From assembly GCA_964463145.1 (NCBI GenBank), contig CAYXBG010000090.1, positions 1-6,525 of the forward strand: DNA of 6,525 bases, in the 5' to 3' direction. Shown piece by piece: positions 1-5,069 of this stretch. How positions within the stretch are numbered: the first letter of the stretch is position 1; every line of letters begins with the position of its first letter. A program made the position numbers and the translations under genes. This stretch comes from CAYXBG01 sp964463145. GTDB lineage: Bacteria; Acidobacteriota; UBA6911; RPQK01; CBDAPI01. Under the pieces are notes generated by a model. It had not been told where the DNA came from. It did no database searches and was given only the letters and a program-made list of their open reading frames with translations.

Positions 1-167
1 CACGCAAAACAGGCTTAGTTTCCTCTGGATTGTTCCAAGCATCTGGCTTTCCTAGAGCTTCTTCAATGTCAATAAGCTTTGCTTTTTTACCTTCGACGTC
101 AAAGATAGTGCCAAAGGTGATCTATTCTCTGGCCCAAATCCTTTACAATCTCACGAAAGTCTCTCAT
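1..167 (-). CDS. prfB: Peptide chain release factor 2 (RF2), N-terminal part, with programmed +1 frameshift
   Basis: RF2 recognises UGA and UAA stop codons and triggers release of the finished peptide in the ribosome. Seen: the ATG at 167-165 opens a 22-residue frame (starts MRDFREIVKDLG, ends HLWHYL) that stops at TGA 101-99. Skipping one T after CTT (104-102) continues into 33 further residues (DVEGKKAKLIDIEEALGKPD, then AWNNPEE) up to the window edge. This matches the family pattern of a short leader frame, the YL-UGA site, then a D-x-x-x-K helix and a P-D-x-W-N motif. About 55 of the usual ~365 residues are present; the catalytic GGQ region lies outside. The start overlaps the last 17 nt of lnt and has a Shine-Dalgarno sequence inside lnt, so it is probably cotranscribed and coupled. 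Known of the family: scarce RF2 lets ribosomes shift +1 and make more RF2. The in-frame TGA is therefore expected and does not make this a pseudogene. Confidence 0.9.
98..104 (-). promoter_or_regulatory. prfB: Programmed +1 ribosomal frameshift site of prfB (CTTTGAC)
   Basis: On the minus strand the sequence reads TAT CTT TGA C, identical to the core of the well-known RF2 site: a slippery Leu codon CUU, a UGA stop and a following C that weakens termination. The +1 frame resumes at GAC (100-98) and encodes recognisable RF2. The stretch just upstream is TGG CAC TAT, where the E. coli site has AGG GGG TAT. The internal Shine-Dalgarno stimulator is therefore nearly absent. Confidence 0.9.
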
Positions 168-1674
168 AGGTGATCCCTTCTTTTTTCTCTATACGGATTC
201 GAGCTACTGCCCAGACTCCGGTTGCTAGTATAAGTATAAAGATACTCCAATCTCCCAGGTAGGAGTTTATTGTCCGATAAGAGTTGGGCTTGAAATTAAC
301 TGCTAGACGACCAGTATCGAACAGGTCTAGTTTTTGCCGGATAACACCGGTTTCATCAATCCAGGCGGAAACACCATAATTAGCTACCCTCAGTAGTGGT
401 TTTCTCTGTTCCACAGCCCTTAAGATTGCCATCTGTAAATGTTGAAAAGGAGCGGCAGAAAGACCAAACCATCTATCATTAGTCATATTCACAAGGAACT
501 GGGCCCCTTCTCTAACTGCCTTTCGACTCAATTCCGGGAAAATACTCTCATAGCAGATCAGCATCCCAAAAGGGGTTTTGCCTATACTCGGATTCCTCTG
601 AATTTGAGCTCCAGGTGAAAAATCCATCCCTCCCTGGATAAGAGGCCCCCCGAATCCAAGCTGAATTCCTCCTAAGGGTATGTATTCCCCAAAAGGCACT
701 AGCTTACGTTTGTCGTAACGGTGAACAAACCTACCCTTTTCGTCCACTACAAAAGCGCTATTAAAATGCCGAGCCGAGCCCTGCACTCTGCCTGTGGCAT
801 TCATGATAAGGCTCGCCTTACCATTCGAAATGACTTCACCCCAGAACTTTTTGAAGTAACTATCTCTGTCTGGGGAATAAGGGTTCGGGGTTTCAGGGAG
901 AAAAACCCAATCCGCACCACCTGCAACAGCGCGTAGATATTCTTCAGGGAGATTTCGGAAGTAAACCTGCTCAAAATATTCGTTATCCCCCAATAATTTA
1001 ATGCCCGGTTGGATAAGGCTAACTCTTCGTTCGTTCTCTTGGTATTGCTCCCAAGAAGCTGGCCGGACAGCACCATAGGAAATGGCTAAGAGGAAAAGTA
1101 GGAGCCCAGCAATAGCGGGACTCCGAATATTTCTCCACCAAAAAATCCAAGCACAATTCAAACCCACCACAAGAAAAGAAATTAAATATACTCCTCCTAG
1201 GTCAGCTACTTGCAAAAGCCATGAGAATGGCACTTGGGAATACCCGAGAGAGGCCCAGGGGAATCCCCCGGCTCCTACATAATTCCTTAAAAGCTCACAG
1301 CTTATCCAAGTCGCGGGGACTGTTAGGAGGGCAATTTCTTGACTAGTCTTTTGGGAGACAAATCTGGTTACGGCGGAGAGTGGAAACATTAGTAGGCTCA
1401 TCGCCGCCACTAATAGGATAAAAATCATCCCAGATAGGAGCCAGGACAACTCTCCATACTCATATATTACTCGAGGGATCCAATAGAGAACCGTTGAGAA
1501 AAATGGTCCAAAAAAAAGAATATGACCGAGAATCACACGGCGCCAACTTCTCGCGCCTATCAAGAACTGTAAAAAAGGAACTAGGCAGAACCAAGATAAC
1601 GGGAAAAGGGCCAGCTTGGGGAAACTGCAAGACAAGAGAATCCCGGAGATTATGAGAGTGATGAATTGTTTCAC
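151..1674 (-). CDS. lnt: Apolipoprotein N-acyltransferase
   Basis: Lnt is an inner-membrane enzyme that moves an acyl chain from phospholipid to the N-terminal cysteine amine of diacylated lipoproteins, the last step of lipoprotein maturation in diderms. Seen: 507 residues, close to the E. coli length (512). Several hydrophobic spans lie within about 1-205, a nitrilase-fold domain spans about 215-465 and one C-terminal membrane span lies at about 475-492. The catalytic triad is E261 (in FLPE), K322 (in RYDKRK) and C374 (in LICYES). The essential Glu of LVPFGEY is E330, and Y375/E376 follow the cysteine. NMTNDRWFG (396-404) and RVANYG (429-434) are the other family motifs; the usual Thr of the ATNxG-like segment is Ala431. 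The start is GTG (1674-1672), overlapping the TGA of the upstream SPOR gene by 4 nt. There is no Shine-Dalgarno sequence before it, so it probably depends on coupling. The 3' end overlaps prfB by 17 nt. Confidence 0.95.
   Translation of the reverse strand: MKQFITLIISGILLSCSFPKLALFPLSWFCLVPFLQFLIGARSWRRVILGHILFFGPFFSTVLYWIPRVIYEYGELSWLLSGMIFILLVAAMSLLMFPLSAVTRFVSQKTSQEIALLTVPATWISCELLRNYVGAGGFPWASLGYSQVPFSWLLQVADLGGVYLISFLVVGLNCAWIFWWRNIRSPAIAGLLLFLLAISYGAVRPASWEQYQENERRVSLIQPGIKLLGDNEYFEQVYFRNLPEEYLRAVAGGADWVFLPETPNPYSPDRDSYFKKFWGEVISNGKASLIMNATGRVQGSARHFNSAFVVDEKGRFVHRYDKRKLVPFGEYIPLGGIQLGFGGPLIQGGMDFSPGAQIQRNPSIGKTPFGMLICYESIFPELSRKAVREGAQFLVNMTNDRWFGLSAAPFQHLQMAILRAVEQRKPLLRVANYGVSAWIDETGVIRQKLDLFDTGRLAVNFKPNSYRTINSYLGDWSIFILILATGVWAVARIRIEKKEGITYERLS
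174..180 (-). promoter_or_regulatory. Ribosome binding site for prfB inside lnt
   Basis: GAAGGGA on the minus strand, 6 nt before the prfB ATG at 167. It lies within the lnt coding sequence and supports ATG 167 as the RF2 start. Confidence 0.6.
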
Positions 1675-2213
1675 TGTGAAAAAGAGGAGTCTATCTTTCT
1701 CACATAAGTGCTAAATCCAGCTTCTTTGAGCTTTGCCTCCATTTTCTTAGTCTCCTCTTCAGATGGGTAATCACCTACCCATACCTTGAAATAGTCCCCC
1801 TTAGACCCTGGCCCTGCCACACGAGCATCGTAGCCTTTAGAAAGTAGTCTTTTAACTTCGGAACGGGCTTCCGCCACATTTTTTAGCGCAGCGACTTGTA
1901 TAGTATACGAGTTCTCTTTAAGGACTCTCTCTTTCTCCGTCGATTGGGAGGAAGGCAAAACCGGGCCAGCGGAAGATTCGCTGGGGGGCAATGTCTCATC
2001 CGGCATCTCTTCTACAGGAGAATCTGCTCGCCCCCCCCTGAGATTCTGTTCTTCTCTCAATTCGACTGCCTCCACATCAGGTGACTTTTCAGGGGGATAC
2101 CTACTGCCAAGCCGAATGCCAAAAAATAGCACCAAAACAGACCATCCCAAGACAATTAAATAAATTCTTAGGCTCTGATGTGTACTAAGACCTAGCTTTT
2201 GCTGCTCAGACAT
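1671..2213 (-). CDS. SPOR-domain membrane protein (peptidoglycan-binding)
   Basis: SPOR domains bind glycan strands stripped of stem peptides, typically at division septa. Seen: 180 residues, with a short cytoplasmic N-terminus, one membrane span at about 16-35 and a charged, Pro/Ser/Glu-rich linker at about 40-98. A C-terminal SPOR domain lies at about 101-173: YTIQVAAL at 103-110, then the A-R-x-E-V-K-R-L-x-x-K-G-Y pattern, then FKVWVGDYPSEEE and AGFSTYVR. The layout resembles FtsN/DedD-type proteins, but the protein is smaller and I cannot assign it to a named member. The ATG start lies 2 nt after the slipin stop, and the stop overlaps the lnt GTG start, so translation is probably coupled on both sides. 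The linker codons for R59-G60-G61 include a run of eight G. Confidence 0.85.
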   Translation of the reverse strand: MSEQQKLGLSTHQSLRIYLIVLGWSVLVLFFGIRLGSRYPPEKSPDVEAVELREEQNLRGGRADSPVEEMPDETLPPSESSAGPVLPSSQSTEKERVLKENSYTIQVAALKNVAEARSEVKRLLSKGYDARVAGPGSKGDYFKVWVGDYPSEEETKKMEAKLKEAGFSTYVRKIDSSFSQ

Positions 2214-2215
2214 CT

Positions 2216-2968
2216 CTAACGCTTTAGTTTTTCCATCACTGCAGTCATAAAATCTATCGGTAGTGGGAAAACGACTGTCGAATTGTTTTCCATGCCTATC
2301 TCACTCAAGGTGGATAGGTACCTGAGTTGAATCGCCGTCGGTTCCTTAGCCAGTGTTTGAGCAGCTTCCAAGAGACGAGTAGCTGCCTGATATTCTCCAT
2401 CTGCATGGATTATCTTGGCTCTTTTCTCTCTTTCAGCTTCAGCCTGACGAGCCATTGCTCGTTGCATTTCACTCGGGAGGTCTACGGTTTTCACCTCGAC
2501 CATCGAAACCTTGATTCCCCAAGTATCGGTGGATTGATCAAGAATTGATTGAAGGCGTTCATTTAATTCCTCTCTCTTACTTAACAAATCATCCAGATCA
2601 ACTTCTCCTAGTACTGAACGGAGAGTGGTTTGAGCTAATTGAGAAGTTGCGTAGAGATAATCTTCCACTTCAAGAATGGCTCTATTCGCATGAACTACGC
2701 GAAAATAAACAATCGCATTAACACTCACAGATACATTGTCTCGAGTAATTACATCCTGGGAGGGTACGTCCATCGCTACAGTACGGAGACTGACACGCTC
2801 GATTCGATACAAGGGTTTAGGGACGATAATCAAGCCTGGCCCCCAAGGATCTCCAACAATCCGACCAAGCCGAAAAACAACAGCCCTCTCATATTCCCGC
2901 AATACAACGATGCAAGATGCTATATAGACTAAAATAACAAACAGAGCAAAACTACTACCGAACCCCAT
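2216..2968 (-). CDS. Slipin / stomatin-like SPFH (band 7) membrane protein
   Basis: Slipins are membrane-anchored scaffold proteins that form large oligomers and organise membrane microdomains. Seen: 250 residues, typical for bacterial p-stomatins. An N-terminal membrane span lies at about 6-23 and the SPFH domain begins at EYERAVVFRLGR (25-36). The family signature follows: DVPSQDVITRDNVSV (67-81), VDLPSEMQRAMARQAEAER (162-180) leading into a charged helix to about 205, LRYLSTL (216-222) and STVVFPLP (230-237). The start ATG 2968 has AGGGAG 6 nt upstream. nfeD ends 14 nt upstream; slipin with NfeD is a widely conserved pair, and the archaeal NfeD protease cleaves the C-terminal part of its stomatin partner. 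It is distinct from HflC/HflK and QmcA-type relatives, though exact subfamily assignment would need a tree. Confidence 0.92.
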   Translation of the reverse strand: MGFGSSFALFVILVYIASCIVVLREYERAVVFRLGRIVGDPWGPGLIIVPKPLYRIERVSLRTVAMDVPSQDVITRDNVSVSVNAIVYFRVVHANRAILEVEDYLYATSQLAQTTLRSVLGEVDLDDLLSKREELNERLQSILDQSTDTWGIKVSMVEVKTVDLPSEMQRAMARQAEAEREKRAKIIHADGEYQAATRLLEAAQTLAKEPTAIQLRYLSTLSEIGMENNSTVVFPLPIDFMTAVMEKLKR

Positions 2969-2974
2969 ACCACT

Positions 2975-2980
2975 CTCCCT
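2975..2980 (-). promoter_or_regulatory. Ribosome binding site for the slipin gene
   Basis: AGGGAG on the minus strand, 6 nt before ATG 2968, located in the 14-nt gap after nfeD. Confidence 0.6.
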
Positions 2981-2982
2981 TC

Positions 2983-4257
2983 TTACAGACTTTTTCTCGT
3001 AACAACTAACATCAATCCTTCAATTTTCTCGACAACAACCTCGGCCCCTACCTCTATCTCTATCCCTCCCACAGTCTTAGCATTCCAGAGTTCGCCCTTT
3101 AAAAAGACCCTGCCTCCGGAATAGCCTACAATAGACTTAGCGATTCCAGTCACTCCAACAAGGCCCTCACCACCCGTCCTGATCCTAGCTCTCGATCCTT
3201 TGAAAAGCGTCCAAAGGAAAAAGAAGGAGAGTAGCGCTACGGGCACCCCCAGAGATAAAGCAATACCCCAGCCAATCCTTAAGTCTGGGTAAGGAGAATC
3301 AATAAGAAAAACCAGGCCTAGAACTAAAGAAATTGCGCCACCGAGTCCAAGTACGCCGAAACCCTGAAAAAAAACTTCCCCTACGACAAGGCACAATCCG
3401 AGGAATATTAGGATCACGCCAATATAATTTATCGGAAGAAGCGAAAAACCCAGCAGTGACAGGGTCAGACTAATTAGACCAATTGCTGCTGGCAGTATCA
3501 TTCCTGGAGCCTGAAACTCTATCCAGAGCAGAGCCAGTCCTACTACACCGAATAAGAGTGCGAGATTAGGATTAGCCAATGCTCCAAGGATTCTTTGTCT
3601 TCGACTCATGTTGAAGGTCTCGATTCCCTTGTCCTGCAAATTGAGAGTTATTGCAGTCCCGTCAGGGCGAGTCACTGATACTCCTTCCAACTTACGGAGT
3701 AACTCCTTCTCGTCAGTCGCTATCAGGTCAATCAACCCACCTTCAAGAGCCTCTTGAGCCGTGTAAGAGTGACTCTCCAATACACCCTTTTCGGCAAGTT
3801 CGTAACTCCTGTTCCGACGATCGACAATACTTCGAAGACTTGCCAGTGCATCATTTTTAACCTTTTCCATCATTACCGGGTTATCCATTCCAAAAGGGAA
3901 AACAGGATGAGCAGCACCAGTGTTTGTAGCCGGCGCCATGGCAGCTAAATCAGCTGCTAGCAAGATGAAAAATCCGGCAGAGGCTGCATGACTCCCTGTG
4001 GGACTAACGTAGCAGACAACAGGAGCTCTAGAGTTTAAAATCTCAGTGATCACTTCCTGCATGGATACTCCTAACCCCCCAGGAGTATCCAATCTAATCA
4101 GTAATAATTCGGCATCTCTCCGACTTGCTTCGGAGACGGCGTCTCTAATGAACTCCGCTCTTACGGGATCGATCGGGCCATCAATCTCTACTTTAAGGAC
4201 AGATCCTAAAGCTGTTGTGATAAATAAAGTTAGAACTATAAAATAAGGAATCTTCAT
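2983..4257 (-). CDS. nfeD: NfeD family membrane-bound serine protease (long form)
   Basis: Long NfeD proteins join a ClpP-like protease to a membrane domain and an OB-fold domain, and act with slipins in membrane protein quality control. Seen: 424 residues. A signal peptide spans about 1-18 (hydrophobic core, ALG-S cleavage-like site). The ClpP/crotonase-like protease domain spans about 20-205, with LDTPGG at 56-61 and nucleophile Ser93 in AASAG. Lys134 sits 41 residues later, the same spacing as the Ser-Lys dyad (S97/K138) of Pyrococcus PH1510. About four to five membrane spans lie at 229-352, and the C-terminal NfeD OB-fold lies at about 360-421 with GVTGIAKS, GRVFLKGELWNA and VVVEKIEGLMLVV. 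The protease domain should face the periplasm. ATG 4257 is the first gene of the minus-strand block, with AGGA about 11 nt upstream. Both dyad residues are present, so it is probably active. Confidence 0.93.
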   Translation of the reverse strand: MKIPYFIVLTLFITTALGSVLKVEIDGPIDPVRAEFIRDAVSEASRRDAELLLIRLDTPGGLGVSMQEVITEILNSRAPVVCYVSPTGSHAASAGFFILLAADLAAMAPATNTGAAHPVFPFGMDNPVMMEKVKNDALASLRSIVDRRNRSYELAEKGVLESHSYTAQEALEGGLIDLIATDEKELLRKLEGVSVTRPDGTAITLNLQDKGIETFNMSRRQRILGALANPNLALLFGVVGLALLWIEFQAPGMILPAAIGLISLTLSLLGFSLLPINYIGVILIFLGLCLVVGEVFFQGFGVLGLGGAISLVLGLVFLIDSPYPDLRIGWGIALSLGVPVALLSFFFLWTLFKGSRARIRTGGEGLVGVTGIAKSIVGYSGGRVFLKGELWNAKTVGGIEIEVGAEVVVEKIEGLMLVVTRKSL

Positions 4258-4320
4258 GAGACTCTGTTTCCTATTAGAAAATATAGCGAGGCTTAACTCC
4301 AGTATAATACTGTTTCCATT
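4258..4320. promoter_or_regulatory. Divergent intergenic region between nfeD and moaD, with candidate -10 box
   Basis: This 63-bp AT-rich gap separates the two divergent transcription units, so promoters for both must lie here or extend into the flanking genes. On the plus strand a perfect TATAAT lies at 4303-4308, but I see no good -35 at 16-18 bp spacing (AATATA at 17 bp is poor). The box sits in an odd-centred inverted repeat at 4300-4312 (CAGTAT-A-ATACTG), which also gives TATTAT on the minus strand. A start site 6-8 nt after TATAAT would leave only about 5-7 nt before the moaD ATG. I cannot pick a convincing minus-strand promoter; TATATT at 4285-4280 is one candidate -10. Confidence 0.4.
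4267..4272 (-). promoter_or_regulatory. Probable ribosome binding site for nfeD
   Basis: AGGAAA on the minus strand, 9 nt before ATG 4257 (11 nt from its AGGA core). It is a moderate match at slightly long spacing. Confidence 0.4.
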
Positions 4321-4569
4321 ATGCTTACAGTGCGACTCTTCGCATCATTAGTTGATACTGTCGGGCGGCGGTCCTTGACTATGGATTTCCACGACACGGG
4401 TACCGTTACGGGAGTTTTCGAAGAATTAACTCTCCAATGTCCTGAAGTAGCTCCTCTACGCTCCAGCTTATTGATAGCAGTCAATTACGAATATGCAAAT
4501 TGGAACACGATCTTAAAAGATAATGATGAGGTGGCCTTTTTCCCACCCGTAAGTGGAGGATCTCTTTGA
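4321..4569 (+). CDS. moaD: Molybdopterin synthase small subunit (sulfur carrier MoaD)
   Basis: MoaD is a ubiquitin-like sulfur carrier. Its C-terminal Gly-Gly is adenylated, then thiocarboxylated, and donates sulfur to precursor Z (cPMP) within the MoaD2-MoaE2 synthase. Seen: 82 residues, the family length, with the typical start MLTVRLFASL, a V-N-Y-E-Y segment at about 54-58, the D-N-D-E-V-A-F-F-P-P-V-S-G-G ending and a beta-grasp-like pattern throughout. Odd: the protein does not stop at Gly79-Gly80 but adds Ser81-Leu82, which would have to be removed, or tolerated, for activation. The Gly codons GGA GGA also form the moaE ribosome binding site. No Shine-Dalgarno sequence precedes ATG 4321, and the nearby TATAAT suggests a very short leader. 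The stop TGA overlaps the moaE TTG start. Confidence 0.92.
   Translation: MLTVRLFASLVDTVGRRSLTMDFHDTGTVTGVFEELTLQCPEVAPLRSSLLIAVNYEYANWNTILKDNDEVAFFPPVSGGSL
4555..4560 (+). promoter_or_regulatory. moaE ribosome binding site formed by the MoaD Gly-Gly codons
   Basis: GGAGGA lies 5 nt before the TTG start at 4566 and is itself the codons for MoaD Gly79-Gly80. The strong match and good spacing decide in favour of the unusual TTG start for moaE. Confidence 0.75.
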
Positions 4570-4997
4570 TTTCACTCACTAATGAACCCATCAACCATGC
4601 AGAGATTGTAAACTCTGTAGAATGTCCTGAAGCGGGAGCGATTGCTACTTTTGACGGCGTCGTCAGAAACAACGCTCGCGGCAAAATAGTCACTCACCTT
4701 TTCTACGAAGCTTACGATGGGATGGCCTTGAAAGAAATGGAATCAATTGCAGAATCAATCCTAAAAGAAAAATCCATACTCCGACTTGCGATAGTGCACC
4801 GAATCGGGAAATTAGAGATAGGAGAAAGTAGTATCCTGATTGCTGTATCCTCAGGTCATCGAGCAGAAGCTTTTCAAGCTTGTAGAACTACCATTGATCG
4901 AGTCAAGGAACGTGTTCCTATTTGGAAAAAAGAATACTATGTCGACGGTGAGTTCTGGGTCGAAAGCTACTCTGGATCTTCCGTTAAATTAGATTGA
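4566..4997 (+). CDS. moaE: Molybdopterin synthase catalytic subunit MoaE
   Basis: MoaE is the large subunit of molybdopterin synthase. It binds cPMP and accepts two sulfurs from MoaD thiocarboxylate to form the dithiolene of molybdopterin in the cytoplasm. Seen: 143 residues (E. coli has 150), with GAIATFDGVVRNNARGK at 24-40, YEAYDGMA at 47-54, HRIGKLEIGE at 78-87, SGHRAEAF at 96-103 and K-E-R-V-P-I-W-K-K-E at 114-123. By spacing, R34, R99, K114 and K121 correspond to the E. coli active-site residues R39, R104, K119 and K126. The start is TTG (4566-4568), overlapping the moaD TGA by 4 nt (TTGA). The N-terminus ISLTNEPI is typical of the family and supports this start. Overlap and a shared Shine-Dalgarno sequence imply coupled, near-stoichiometric synthesis with MoaD. 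No other molybdenum cofactor genes are in the window. Confidence 0.95.
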   Translation: MISLTNEPINHAEIVNSVECPEAGAIATFDGVVRNNARGKIVTHLFYEAYDGMALKEMESIAESILKEKSILRLAIVHRIGKLEIGESSILIAVSSGHRAEAFQACRTTIDRVKERVPIWKKEYYVDGEFWVESYSGSSVKLD

Positions 4998-5069
4998 TTT
5001 AATTTATTAACATATAAGATCTAAATACCTTTAAATTAATTAATTTCAATACATTAACTGTGACACCCC
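4998..5069. promoter_or_regulatory. AT-rich gap between moaE and nadE, candidate nadE promoter
   Basis: This 72-bp gap is very AT-rich compared with the genes around it. A weak sigma70-like pair is TTAACA (5007-5012) and TTTAAA (5030-5035) with a 17-bp spacer, which would give a leader of about 28 nt. A perfect 14-bp palindrome of A/T only lies at 5033-5046 (AAATTAATTAATTT). There is no GC-rich hairpin with a U tract, so no intrinsic terminator for moaE is evident. There is also no Shine-Dalgarno sequence before nadE. The promoter call is tentative. Confidence 0.3.

Noticed and set aside
99..101. In-frame TGA after 22 codons of prfB, looking like a broken gene
   Set aside because: The CTT TGA C context and the clear RF2 sequence in the +1 frame show the standard programmed frameshift, not a pseudogene.
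721..936. Plus-strand open frames opposite lnt, such as this 71-codon one
   Set aside because: They lie antisense to clearly conserved coding sequence, have no recognisable motifs or binding site, and are shadows of the real genes.
1617..1674. Lipobox-like LLSC near the N-terminus of Lnt (Cys16)
   Set aside because: Leu at the -2 position is atypical, and the first hydrophobic stretch is the ordinary first membrane span of Lnt.
1669..1681. Inverted repeat TTTCAC-T-GTGAAA over the lnt start
   Set aside because: The one-base centre cannot form a hairpin, it lies within overlapping coding sequence, and one or two such 13-mers are expected by chance in 6.5 kb.
2639..2932. 97-codon plus-strand open frame opposite the slipin gene
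   Set aside because: It lies antisense to conserved SPFH sequence, with no Shine-Dalgarno sequence and no family resemblance.
4561..4569. Possible -1 frameshift giving a MoaD-MoaE fusion like MoaX
   Set aside because: moaE is in the -1 frame, but no X-XXY-YYZ slippery heptamer is present. A TTG start with a strong binding site explains the overlap better.
5033..5046. 14-bp palindrome AAATTAATTAATTT as terminator or operator
   Set aside because: It is A/T only, too weak for a terminator hairpin, and such palindromes arise easily in this AT-rich gap. It is noted in the feature entry but not claimed as functional.
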